Below are positions 47,132 to 59,735 of a DNA stretch of 64,000 nt, one piece after another (positions within the stretch are counted from its first letter, which is position 1; each line of letters starts with the position of its first letter). The translations under genes were made by a program, and so were the position numbers. The DNA comes from Ustulina deusta (lineage: Eukaryota; Ascomycota; Sordariomycetes; Xylariales; Xylariaceae). The stretch spans positions 909,225 through 973,224 of the forward strand of contig JAJNNX010000016.1 of assembly GCA_023159155.1 (NCBI GenBank), given 5' to 3'. The notes under the pieces are model-generated. The model saw only the letters and a list, made by a program, of their open reading frames with translations. It did not search any database and was not told the origin of the DNA.

Positions 47132-47828
47132 TGTCACGATCAGTCGAGTAAAGCTTCCACAGCTAGTTTATTAATACTATAAACAAAAACTCTAAACTAA
47201 AAAAAATAAAAAATAAAAAAAAAGTTAGAGTTTATAAAATAAATAAATATAGACTTTATATATATAGCTATAAAATTATAAATTAATCTATATATAAACT
47301 TTTTATTTTATTACTATATAAGTCTAAAGTTTTTATAAGTTTTACTAAAACTATACTAACTATTATACTATTTTTTTTTAAAACTAAAAGTTTAAATATA
47401 ATTTTAATTTAAAATTACTAATAATGTTAAGTTTATATAACTTTTTTATATTATATTGCTTTATTATTATTTTTATAATTGTTTGCAAATTTATTAACTA
47501 TTATTATATATATTTATTTTTATAATTTTATAAAAAATTTAAAAGCTTTTTTATAAGTTTTATAAAATTAATTAAGCTTAATTAGCATATTTAAAAAATT
47601 TTAAACTATATACTAAGTATTATTAAAATTATAGCTTTTTTAAGTAACTTAATATTATAGCTTTTTATTTTTTTTATATACTTTTAATTATTTAATTTGT
47701 TTAATTTCAAATTTTGTTTTGCTATTAATATTTTTAGCTAAAAGTAATAATTAAATTTATTAAAATAAAAAATTATTATTTATTTTTTATAATTAGTTAA
47801 TATAAAATAGGTTTTTTATTTTATAAAA
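47132..47828 (+). repeat. LTR-like repeat copy A plus shared downstream sequence
   Basis: The first 236 bases (47132..47367) begin TGTCACGATCAGTCGAGTAA and are repeated at 62300..62533 (same strand) and 62997..63248 (inverted). The following 460 bases (to 47828) are also shared with 62534..62994. Terminal TGT..TATA (probably once TGT..ACA) suggests an LTR. Copy A keeps the most G/C at its start. No convincing target-site duplication is visible. Confidence 0.75.
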
Positions 47829-47975
47829 ATTAAACAAATTAAAAATATAGCTAAATTTTTATTTTTTTAAAATCTTAAAAAGTCTAACTAATTAAAAGTT
47901 TAATTTAATAGTTAATATTTATATTATAAAACTTTTTTTTTTTAAAAAGATTTTATTTTTTATTTTAAAATCTAT

Positions 47976-48221
47976 TGCAGCAGGGCTGGTGCTAGCGGCC
48001 CGCTAGCAGCTGCGAATGTGGCTGTACGTTAATTATTAGCTGTATTCGGGCCGCCCGCGGCCCGAACCGGCTGATCTTCAGCTATATTCAGGGGGTTCGA
48101 ATAGCTATAAAAGCCTTTGAACTTCTCAAAACAATATTTACTTTAGAAATATAGTATTTATATTAGTTTTTTAGTAGCAAGCGCTCTAGTTTGTTTTTTG
48201 TTATTTTTTAGTTATTTTTAG
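47976..48221 (+). repeat. 246-bp LTR-like direct repeat, left copy
   Basis: Matches 59490..59735 without indels at a constant offset of 11514. Begins TGCAGCAGGGCTGG and contains GC-rich CTAGCGGCCCGCTAG and GGGCCGCCCGCGGCCC, then a TATA-like CTATAAAAG, which fits an LTR promoter. The differences I read are nearly all C/T or G/A. Confidence 0.85.
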
Positions 48222-48366
48222 TAAAGCTATAATAAAGCAGTCCGTTATATAAATTTATATATAATAATGCTTATATATATTTATTGCTTTTTAGAGCGCA
48301 ACTTATAATTAGAAACTAATACTTAATGTTTTTTTATATAAATTACTATATAAATATGTTTATAAC

Positions 48367-48550
48367 TGTTATGCCTGGCATACTAGGACTAGTGCACACT
48401 TACTATATATATATACTATATCCGCACCTATTTTAATAGAGAATCTTCTTTTTATAAGCTTTAGTCTTGTAAGCTAACCTTACTAAATATATAATTTATC
48501 TTTTTATATATTATACCTAACTTTGTAAATTTTTTATTTATAATAATTTT
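48367..48550 (+). repeat. Left LTR of the gypsy element
   Basis: Pairs with 55864..56050. Starts TGTTATGCCTGGCAT, which contains the small palindrome ATGCCTGGCAT. It is more A/T-mutated at its 3' end than the right copy. Confidence 0.85.
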
Positions 48551-50080
48551 AAAGCTTTTTTTTAAGGTTATTTATAATATATTTGTATAATAGCTCCTAA
48601 AAAACCCGGACTATTAATTAGATTAATGCCCCTTAAAAAAAACAAATTAGCTATGGATAGCTAATAAAGCTATACTAATTTTTTTCTAAATAAAAGTTAA
48701 AGATTAAAGCCTAGTAGTAGTTTAATATTTAGTTACTAAAATAATAATAGTACTTTATGATTTGAAAGTATTAACTAATTTTTATTATAATAAAATATTT
48801 AGTTTGAAGTAAAATTTAAAAAAATAAGTAAATAGTTAAAAAAATAAAAATAATTTGCTTTTAGATCGAAAGGATTTTGATTTATAGGTGTATACAAATT
48901 AATATTAAAACAAAAACTTAGAAAATATAAGTATTAAAGAGAAGCTGGGGATCTAAAAGACTTTAAATTTTTTGACTTTTTAGATTTTTTTTATATTTTT
49001 TACTTGGAACGCAGAAGTTAGTACTAAAGACAATATGATTTTTTTGATTTTAGTTTATTACTTATTTTTTTATTTTTTTTTTTGTTATTTAATAAGTTGG
49101 ATCTAAGTAGTTCTAACTATTAATTATTTTATTATTATAAATGTTATAATAATAATAAAAAGTTAAATGTTAATTTTAGTTACTTTTTAAAATTTGAATA
49201 TTTTTTGCTTATTATATAGTTTATTTATAACTAGTAAGTTAAATAAATTAAAAAACTAAAATCTATGTTTAGAAGTTTGTAAAAAAAGTTCTAATAAGCT
49301 TAGATTTAAATTATTTATATAGTTAGTAAAATGAACTAGGATTATAAAAACTAGTATTAAGTTCTTTTTAAAAAAGAAGCGCGCTAGGATTGCTTTTTTT
49401 ATAAATCTGATTAGAAGATTTTTGTTAACTGGACTAAGATTTTAATTTATTAATTAATTTTTTTTGTTGTAAGTATTAGCTAGCAGTTAAAAAGAGCTTA
49501 ATAATGGGCTAATTAAAACTTTAGAATATTTAATTAATATTTGTTCTAGATTAAGATTTAGAAAAAATAACGAAGTAATAATAAAAAAGCTATGTTATAT
49601 TACTAAAAACTAACCGATTTGCTTTAATAAAAGATTATAAATTTTAATAATTTGTTATTTTAAAAGAGATTAGTAATAGTAAATATAGTATAGCATTATT
49701 AAGAACTAATAATTTTTGTTTTTAGAGCTATAAAGCTTTAACAAAAATTTTTATATCCGAATATTAACTGAACTAATACTAATAAACCTTAGGATTAGCA
49801 ATAATACTAAAGCTTTTTTAAGCAGAGATACTTTAATAATAAGGATTATTTTTGCTGAGGCTAAGGGTACTATAATATGGTTTGGAGCTAAAATAGTTGT
49901 TAGTATTGTAACTAGCTAAAGCAACCTTATTTAAATTAATAACTTTTTAATAATTATATATTTAGGAGGTTATTATTTTTTAAATATTTTAGCTAATATA
50001 TTTCTAATATACTTTAAAAATAGCTATAAAGTAATCCTAATAATTGCCCGAAGTAAAGTAGTAATACTTAGGACTTTTTT

Positions 50081-53000
50081 TGCTTTAATTGTAAAAAAAT
50101 AGGTTATATTAGTTATAACTGTAAAAAATCTGACCGGTAATACTTACTAGAGAATTAAAAACGTTAGATTTAAAAAACTTAATTAGATTAGGAACAAAAA
50201 AACTTTAATATATCTTATTATTTATAAAAAAATAATTATTATTTGGACTAAAATTGTTTATATAATTTTTTAGTATATTTTAATAAATATTTAAATAATA
50301 ATTAAAAAAACAAAAAGTAGTTTTAGTTTTAGCTATAAAGCTTAAGCTAAAACTATGGCTTTTTATATTTGTTTTGTGTTAATTTTATATTTTATATAAT
50401 ATTTATTTTATTAGCCCAAAAAAACCCTTATTAAAAATATTTGTTAATTTAGATTTTTACGCTAAATATAATTATATTAGTTATATTTTTGTTTTATATA
50501 ATAAACTAAAAAAAGCTTTATTTTGTACTTATATTTTATAACATATTGTTAAAAGTAGATTTTTTAGTTATAGCGCTTATTAGGTTATTTATAAACTTAT
50601 TAATAGCTATGGGGTAATTTAAAAATTTTGGCGTGTTTATATTATTATTAACTAAGATAATCGGTTAGAAAGAAGTCTAGTGTTTTTTTTTTAAACTATA
50701 CTAAAAAACTAAAAAATCATATTTGATTTAAGTTTGAATTGCTAGTTTTATAGCTTAAAGCTTAAGCACTTTAAGTTAGTTATAGCTTATTAATTTGTTA
50801 GGGCTTATAAAAATAAAAAATATTACTAAGCTATTATATATTTTTTTGAACTTTTTTAGTTAGAAGAATTAAAAACTAAAAAAAATTGTATTAGTTTTAA
50901 GGGTATTCCGCTAGAATTTTATAATTTAGCTAATTTTTTTAATACTAATAAAACTAGTATTTTTTTATATTTTAAATAAAAAAACTTAACAATTAATCTA
51001 TAAAACAATGTTATAGTACTTTATTATTTTATTTATTTATTAGCTTAGAATAAACTTAGAAAATTTTAAAAATAGCTTATAAAAATAATAGCTAATAAAA
51101 AAATAAAAAAATTTAAAAGCTTAGCTAGAGCTTTTATTTTGTTTGTTTTTAAAAAAAATAAAGGTTTAAAACTATATATGGACTATAAAAAACTTAACTG
51201 TGTTATATAAAAGAATTGCTATACTTTTTATTTTATTTTAGAATTAATAAATAGATTTGTATATATTAAAATATTTATTAAGATTGATTTTAAAAACGTT
51301 TATTATTATATTTGAATTAAAAAAATAAATAAATAAAAAATAGCTTTTTATATATATTATAACTATTACGAATTTCTAGTTATATTTATAGGTTTGTGTA
51401 ATATTTCTGCTATTTTTTAGAACTATATATATAAAATATTTAATAATATTTTAGATATATTTTATATTATATACTTAGATAATGTTTTTATATTTTTTAT
51501 AAATAAAGAATTTTATATAAAATATATCTAGAAAATTATTAAAAGATTTTAGAATGTTAAGTTATATATTAAGCTTTTAAAATATTAGTTCTATTAAAAA
51601 AAACTTAAATTTTTTAGATATATTATATTTAGTTAAAGTATTAAAATAGATTTTAGTTATATTAATATAATTAAACAGTAGCTATTTTTTAGTTTTTGTT
51701 ATAAGCTATAATAGTTTTTAGGGTTTTATAACTTTTACTGGTACTTTATTAAAAGGTATTTCTAAGTTACTGCTTTTTTAATTTAGTATTTAAAAAAAGG
51801 TGTAACTGGAACAAAAAAAAGTTAAATTTTTTTAGACTGTTTTATAGTAAAAGCTTTTAAAAAGTTTTAGGACTTATTTAGGGAAGCTATTCTTTTTATA
51901 TATTTTGACCTTAAAAAGCAAATATTAATAAAAACCAATTTTTTTAAAGTAGCGCTAGTAAAAATTTTTTTTTAAAAAAATAGTTAGAATAAATAACGTT
52001 TTGTTATGTTTTATTTTTGTAAGTTTATTAATATAGAATTAAACTATAGGACTTTAGATTAAAAAATATTTATAATTATAAAATATTTTAAATATTAGTA
52101 GTATTATTTTTAAAAAAACAAATTATTAGTTGAAGTATTAATTAACTATAGTAATTTTTAAGTGTTTATAAAAACTCCGAAGCTAAATAAAAAGCAAGCT
52201 TATTAGTATATATATTTAGTTTTTTTTGATTTTATTATTAGGTATAAGCAAAGCAAACAAAATAGGGCTGATTTTTTATTATGCTAACCTAATTATATAA
52301 ATAATTTGTTTTAAAATATCAATCTTTTTTTAATACTAGAAAAAAAGATTGTAGTAGTATAAACTAAGATTTTTAATAAGTACTTAAGAGTACTAGTAGG
52401 CAAAGTATATGCTGCTTGACCTTCTAGGGAAAGAACTATTTTTGTATAAGCAGTTATATATATATAAGCATAAATAGCTATAAATAATAAGAATTTCTAA
52501 AATCTGGATATATTGCAAAATTTATAAAATATAATTTAAAATATTTAATGAAAAGACCCTAAATATAGGTTAATTAAAAAGCGTATTAATATTAAAAAGC
52601 TTACAGATTTTTAATAAACAATTAAAAGATTTTTTTTATATTATAAAAATAAAGTTTATATTTTTTTTAAAAAATTTATTTATTTTTAGTTTATTAAATT
52701 ATATTATAATAACTTATTAGTAAAGCATTTTAAATAAAAATATATGTTTGAACTATTATAGCGTAAGTTCTTTTAGCTAAAAATAAAAGCAAATATTAAC
52801 AATTATATAAATAGTTATATAATATGCTTTAGATTAAAAATAAAATATTACTAAGAATATAGTAAACTTAATGCTTTATTTATATTTTTAGCTCTTATAT
52901 AAAAACTATTTATAAATTTTATAGTTGGACTGCTTTTAATTTTTTATAAAAATTACTAAGTTAATTATATTTTAGTAATTATTAATAGATTTACTAAGTT

Positions 53001-53400
53001 AATATACTTGTTTTTTATTAATATTAAAATAACTTTAATATAGTTTGCTATTTTATTTTATTAAAAAATTAAATATATTTATAGAAGTTTTATAAATATT
53101 GTATTAGATTGCGGTTTTTTTTTTACTAGTTATTTTTGGTTAAATTTATGCTATTACTTTAAAATTAAAAAAAGATATTTGGTTGTGTTTTATTTTAGAA
53201 CTAATAAATAAATGGAGTATATAAATTAAATAATCGAGAACTATTTTAGATGTTTTATTAATAGTAAACAAACTAATTAGCTATAACTATTTTTTTAAGT
53301 ATATTTTGCGATTAATTTAGCTATTAATAGTATAACTAGTAAGTTACTTTTTAAAGCTTTATATAGCTATATATTAGAGTTTAAACTATTTGTTAAGGAT
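50081..53400 (+). pseudogene. Gypsy gag-pol remains (zinc knuckle, RT, RNase H, integrase)
   Basis: 50081..50122 reads CFNCKKIGYISYNC, a CCHC zinc knuckle with its His changed to Tyr (CAT to TAT). From 51178, MDYKKLNCVI then KIFIKIDFKNVYYYI, FIGLCNISAIF and YLDNVF (where family members have YLDD) identify reverse transcriptase. Near 51880-52090 are RNase H-like segments including INIELNY. From about 52925, LVIINRFTKLIYL, and near 53107-53330 DCGFFFTSYFW with ENYFRCFIN, match the integrase catalytic core. Stops such as TAA and TAG interrupt every segment, at positions where CAA, CAG or TGG would be natural. No function is expected. Confidence 0.88.
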
Positions 53401-55863
53401 AATTTTATTTTAAAAGGAGTACTAGTAGTATAAAAATAATTGCAAAAATTATAAACTATTAAAAATAACTTAAAAAATTAGTAGTAAATTATAGTTAAAA
53501 AGTATTAGAAATATTATAATATTAAATATAAACTTATAATTTATAAAGTTAGAAATATAGTAGTATTATTTACGAAAAACTTAAGTTTTAAATATTTTAA
53601 ACTTATACTTAAGTTTATTAGCCTATTTTAGATCTTTAGCTATATTAGATCATAGATATATTACTTTATATTTTTAGTATAATATGTTTGCTTTTATAAT
53701 GTTTTTTTTATTTAACTATTTAAACTTTAGAAAACTAATACTATATATAATTTATTTATGCTAGACCTTATAAATAACTTAGATAAGTAGGAAGTTAAAA
53801 ATATAATAGCAAAATAGATATATAATTATAAATTATATTATAAAGTTAAATAGAAAGGCTGGCTAACTAAATATAATTAATAGGTATTAGTTATTAATAT
53901 TATAGTACTTAAGGCAATACAAACTTTTAAACAATAGTAAAGTTATTAAAAAAAAAAAAACTTTTAATTTAATAATTTATACCCGAACTAGTTATAAAAA
54001 AAAATCGATTAATTTTTTTTTTATTTAAAGGTATTTTGTTTTATTATTTAAGGATTTATTATTTTTATAATTGTATTAGCTTAAAACTTTAGTAAGTTAA
54101 TAAAAATAAACTTATAAATATTTATACGGTTAGAATTAAATTAATTAAATTAATTATTTTAGATATTTAATTTGTGCTTTATTATTAAGCTATGTACGAA
54201 CTATTTTTAAAATTAGATCTTATTAAAATAGGTAATATTTATATTAGTTATATTAGCTAATCTAATAGTTTAAATAATTTAATTAGTAGTGCTTACTATT
54301 GCTTTTTGTATTTTTAATATAAAACAACAAATAATTAATATTTATAGTGTATAACTATGATCTTTAAATTAAAAGCGTAAAATATTCTTATAGAAATATA
54401 CCTAGCGTTAAGCCAGCGTTTAATTATATTAGATAACTTTATAAACCAAAGGTAAATAAAGGTATTTATAGCGTTAAAAAGGATACATATTACTATTTAG
54501 AACTATATATTTTTTTGTTGTATTATTATTTAAGTATATATAGTATAAGTATTTTAAACTTATATAAATAACTAATAAATATATTATAAAACAAAAATAG
54601 AACTATTTATTTTTAAATTGCTTAAAATACTAGTAATTCTAAACTAGAAATAATAAGTTGTTATAAAGCAGTAGAATATTTTTAGTAAACAAAATTAAAT
54701 ATTAATAAGTTGTTAATAAAACTTTAGAGGTGCCTGCCAAGTATTTAAGCCTGTTTTATTTATAATTTTATAGCTATTTTTGTTTAATTTAAAATTAAAA
54801 AACTAGCAGGACTAGTTTAGCAATTTGTTTATACAAACTATATTAAAAAATATTAAGCCTAAAACCTAATTATATAATATATTTAAATTAGTAAAAATAT
54901 TAATATAAAATAAATATAATTATATTTATTAGCTTATATATTTTTTTGCTTTTTTAATATTTATTATAAAAAGAGGCCTTTATTTTTTTTATTATATAAA
55001 TAACTTAAATAAGCTGGCCAAAATTGGGCTAAGCCCTGTTATAAATACTGCTAAAACAGCGTTAGTATATATACGCTTTATAGACTAAATCTTTAGTAGC
55101 CCTATGCTTATATGCCTTGTTTTTAGTACGCGTACTTTGTTTATATATATAACGCTTACAGTTGTAGCAGTTATAGCTATTAATTATTTTTTAATAAGCT
55201 TTATACTAAAAGCAATAGTTGTAGCAAATAATAAAAGGCTTATTATTTGAAAAAAAAGTAATAAAGTTAGTGTTAGATATAGTAATGCTAGCGTAAAAAA
55301 AAAAATAAAAAAAAATAAAAAGAGTGCGGAAAAGGTAAGAAATAATAGTAGCGAAGTAAAAAAGTAGTTAAGACTAACTAAAATAATAGTAGCAGTTAAA
55401 AAAGAAAAAAAAAAAAAAAGAAAAAAAAAGGACTAGGCTAGAGTATTTATATAAAACTAGATTAGTTTTATAAGTAATTTATGTATGGCTTACGTTTAAA
55501 TTACTAGTATTAAAATTTATTATATATTTAAGTATATAATATATATATATATATTATACTATATATATATTAAAACTCCTAATTAATAATACTATATAGG
55601 TACTAAAGTACTTATATTAATAATAATAATAATACTATATATTACTAATATAATAGAAGTACTTATATACTTATACTTATAAATATTTAATTGATTGTAT
55701 TATATTAATTGTATATATATTATCTTAATTCTATATAAACCTTGTACTTGAATTATTTTTTATTTATGTATATATATACTATTTATTTATATTATATATT
55801 TTGTATTTTGTATATTTATATATATTAGGTTAGGGATAACCTGACTGAGGAGGGGAGGATAGT

Positions 55864-56050
55864 TGTTATGCCTGGCATACTGGGACCGGTGTATATTTAC
55901 TATATATATATACTATGTTTGCACTTATTTCGATAGAGAATTTTTTTTTTATAAGCTTTAGTCTTATAAGCTAACTTTACCGAATATATAATTTATCTTT
56001 TTATATATTGTACCTGACCTTGTGAACTTCCCATTTATGATAATAATACA
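55864..56050 (+). repeat. Right LTR of the gypsy element
   Basis: Starts TGTTATGCCTGGCATACTGG, ends near AATAATACA. Preceded by the polypurine tract, which confirms element orientation. Confidence 0.85.
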
Positions 56051-58860
56051 TTAATAGACTTAATGCTAGCTGTGCGAAAACTAACCTAGCTAACCTACCA
56101 ATATAGTTAATTAGTTAGCTAGTTGATCAGCTAATCTATAAACAGCTAATTTTTTGTACAAATATATTTACGAGCAGCTTTCTATACAAATCTATATATA
56201 AATTTGCTTATAGCTATATATTTTTTAAAAAGCCTAGTTTGTTAGCTATACATGTTAAATAGCCGATTAAGCCTATTCTATATAACTAACTAAGCTAATC
56301 TAGCTATTATATATATTAATTAGTTTTGCTGCTTTTACTGCCTTAGCTATATATATTTACTGCTAAATCTTTTGCTAGAATATATATATAAATAACCTGC
56401 TATATAAATTAGTATATAAACTTGTTTGCAAATATATAACCTATAGGGAAGCTTTAGTTAGTCAGTTTAAATAGCTACTCTAATTAGTTAGCTAGGCTAG
56501 CAATATATATTAATTAGCCGATTTAGCTTAGTTTACGTTAATTAATCAGTTCGTACGTTTATATATATGTTTAAACAGTCCGCTATATAAATTACTATAC
56601 AAACACACTTTTACTTATATATTATATATATAATATACCGATTAGCTAATTACCCTTGTTTTTTAAGCTTTATTAGCTAAGCTAATTATATATATATTAA
56701 TTAGCTTAATTAGCTAGTTGCTTTATTAGCTAGCTATATATATTGCTAAGTTAGTTATATTATTAAAACAGTTATATTACTTAAATTAGTTAGTTAGTTA
56801 GTCAGTTAATTAACTAATTACTTTTGCAAATCATACCTTAACCTAAATACACCTATAAGCCAAGTTATATATAAATTACTATATAAACTAGCTCGTAAAT
56901 ATATAGCTTCTAAGAAAACTTTATTCTAAGTCTATAATTAGCCTATTACTGCTATATTAATTAATTAAATCTATATTCAAATACTATATAAACAAGTTGC
57001 TATATAAGTTTATATATAAACCTGTTTATATATATATTACTTATAAAAAGCTATTACTTTAAATCCTTTGTTTAATTTACGATTAGCTAGATTTCCTGTT
57101 ATATATAACCCTACAAACAAATCTTTATATATATTTATATATAAATATGTTTGTAGTACTATAGCCCACAGGAAAGTTCGCTCCAAGCTATACATTTGTT
57201 CTAAGCCTTTATTAGCTATATATATACCTCCGTTTTTGTTAATTTTATTATTTAGCATTTTTAGCATTTCTAGCGTTTTTCAGTATATTCGGCATTTTTT
57301 ATATTTTTTTGTTATTTTTTAGGCTTCTAGACCGTTAATTAGCTAGTTCCCTATACAAATCGCCGTACAAACAAATACCTATAAAGATTTATATAAAAGT
57401 TAGCTCAAATATATACAATCCAAAAAAAGCGCTGTTTAAACTTTATTTTTAAAGCTTTGTTTTAAAAGCGTTACTTTAGCGTTGTTTAGCCTTTGTTATA
57501 ATGTTTAGCACTATATATTGCTTTTCACATTATTGCATTATTAATCAACTAGACTGTTTATATTTAGTAGCTTATAAATATATTTACATATAAATTTATA
57601 TCCAAATATATTTATAGCTTATAGAGAAGCATTTATTTATAGTTTTAATTAATAAATTATATACTAATCAGCTAGTTTTTTACTTTAATAGCTATATTAT
57701 TCAGTCCTACATTTAATAGCTATATAAATAGATCCCTATACAATTTATATATAAATATACTCTTATACCTATAGTCCAAAGGAAGCTATTATTTAGCCAG
57801 CTAGCTAATTAACGGACTGCTATACTACCGATCAGCTAATTTAGTTATATACGCGTTGATTAGTTATATATATATATTAGCTAGTTTAGCTATTATATAT
57901 ATAATTAATTAGCGATTTAGCTGATATATATATATATAAATAGCCACCTATATTAATTTATATATATATATATTTATATTAATATATTATATTTTATTTA
58001 CTATTAATTAGTAATTTTGTTATATATACATTAATTAGCAAGTTTACCCTAGTTTTATTTATATATAAACAAGTTTATATAATGTTTTATATAGACAAAT
58101 ATTTTTATAAACATTACGTTTGCTATCAATTAGCAATTTTTAGCTATATTTACTATTAATTAGCAAGTTTACTACGTTTTTTAGTTGCATACAAGTAGGC
58201 GTACATATAATTTTTTATATAAACCTGCTTGTACGCACATTAATTACTTACGCAAAAGCTTTCCGATTAGCTTTATACCGTTGTATTAATTAGTCAGTCT
58301 ATATAAAAAACATAAGCGTACAAACAATTGCTTATATAATTTATATAATAATTTGTTTTTATTTATATAACCTATATATCCTACGCTTTATATATATAAT
58401 AATACGTATATAACGTTATAAATATAGCATAGCACTAACAAATTATTATTGCTGCATTAATTAGTTAAAATTATTATTACTATATTAACTAGTTAATTTA
58501 TTATATATAAACAACCTTCTATATTATTTTATATATAAACTTCTTATATTATATATTATATAGTTAGCTATACTACTAATTAGTTTATTATTACTATAAA
58601 TATAGCATAGCACTAATAAATCGTTATTACTACACTAATTAGTTATTTAGTTATATATAAACAGCTCCCTATATTATTTTATATATAAACTTGTTTATAT
58701 TATATATATTATATAGCTATTACAATACTACTAGTTAATTAATTTGTTATTGCTACGCTAATTAGTTATTTTGCTATTATATTATTATATTACTAATTAA
58801 CAAGTTTTTTTTATATATAAACAGCTATTTATACTAAATTATATAAGGATATACTTACAT
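56051..58860. repeat. Degenerate satellite-like array
   Basis: A core close to GCTATATAAATTTATATATA followed by AACNTGTTTATA recurs about every 100-200 bases, between stretches of TTAGCTAGTTAGCTAATTAG. The right part is the clearest tandem: ATAAATATAGCATAGCACTA occurs at 58418 and 58596 (178 apart) with matching flanks. The open frames at 57037-57322 fall in this array and are not genes. Confidence 0.6.
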
Positions 58861-59489
58861 TTATAATTTTTAGAATTATTTATAAAAGTCTATCTATAAA
58901 GCTAATCAGGGCTTATTTTATAAACTCTAACCTATATATATACTATTAAAAAATATTACTATAATTATATAGAGATTTATATATATAAAAAATAATAAAA
59001 GCTATAGCATAACTTTTTATATAAAGATTTAGCTTAAGTTTAAAGTAGTAACTAATTATAGCACCTACCTAAGTTCTAATACAAAAGTACTAATAAATAC
59101 TGCTATATATATTAAGTTTAAATAGAATTGCATATGTTTTATATAAAAATATATTAAAAAAATACAAAAAAATAAAGCATTTAAAAAGCTAAAGAGTTAT
59201 ACTAAAAAAGTTATATTAGAAAGCATACCTAGCTAAAAGGCATATAGTATATAAACTAAGAAAAAAAGCTATAGACTAAAAAAAGTTTATTAATATAATT
59301 ATAACTAGTTTAGCAATCAGCTAATTAAAAGCTTAGTAGCTTAGTAAGTTAGGGCTAGTTTTTTTTTTTTTAAGCTGTTAAAGCCTAGAAGTTCAAATAA
59401 ATATTGTATTATATTGTTTTTTTAGTACTTTTAGCTCTACAGTTAGATTTGAAGCTATCTAAAGAATAAAGCTTCAAATAAAAAAAGTT
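58861..59489. other. AT-rich sequence, unassigned
   Basis: A/T-rich sequence with no stable frame. It may be internal sequence of the element bounded by the 246-bp repeats. Confidence 0.4.
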
Positions 59490-59735
59490 TATAGCAGGGC
59501 TAGTACTAGCGGCCCGCTAGTAGCTGCGAATATAGCTATACGTTAATTGTTAGCTGTATTCGGGCCGCCCGTAGCCCGAACCGGCTGATCTTTAGCTATA
59601 TTTAAGAGGTTCGAATAGCTATAAAAGCTTTCGAACTTCTTAGAGCAACACTTACTTTAAAAGCATAGTATTTATACTAGTTTTTTAGTAGTAGGCGCTC
59701 TAGTTTGTTTTTTGTTATTTTTTAGTTGTTTTTAG
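59490..59735 (+). repeat. 246-bp LTR-like direct repeat, right copy
   Basis: Partner of 47976..48221. Begins TATAGCAGGGCTAG where the left copy has TGCAGCAGGGCTGG: G-to-A and C-to-T only. Retains CTAGCGGCCCGCTAG and GGGCCGCCCG. Confidence 0.85.

Larger units (their letters stand above)
48367..56050 (+). mobile_element. Decayed Ty3/gypsy LTR retrotransposon
   Basis: Two LTRs of about 185 bp bound it. Both start TGTTATGCCTGGCATACT. A purine tract (GAGGAGGGGAGGATAG, 55846..55861) lies just before the right LTR, as expected for plus-strand priming. Relics inside run in the order gag zinc knuckle, protease-like region, reverse transcriptase, RNase H, integrase; RT before integrase places it in Ty3/gypsy. 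All frames are riddled with stop codons, mostly TAA, and the LTRs differ mostly by transitions. It lies between the two copies of the 246-bp repeat and may be nested in another element. Confidence 0.88.

Noticed and set aside
57037..57322. Short frames on both strands in the AT-rich block
   Set aside because: They lie in the degenerate satellite-like array and consist of Ile/Tyr/Phe/Lys-rich translation of A/T sequence.
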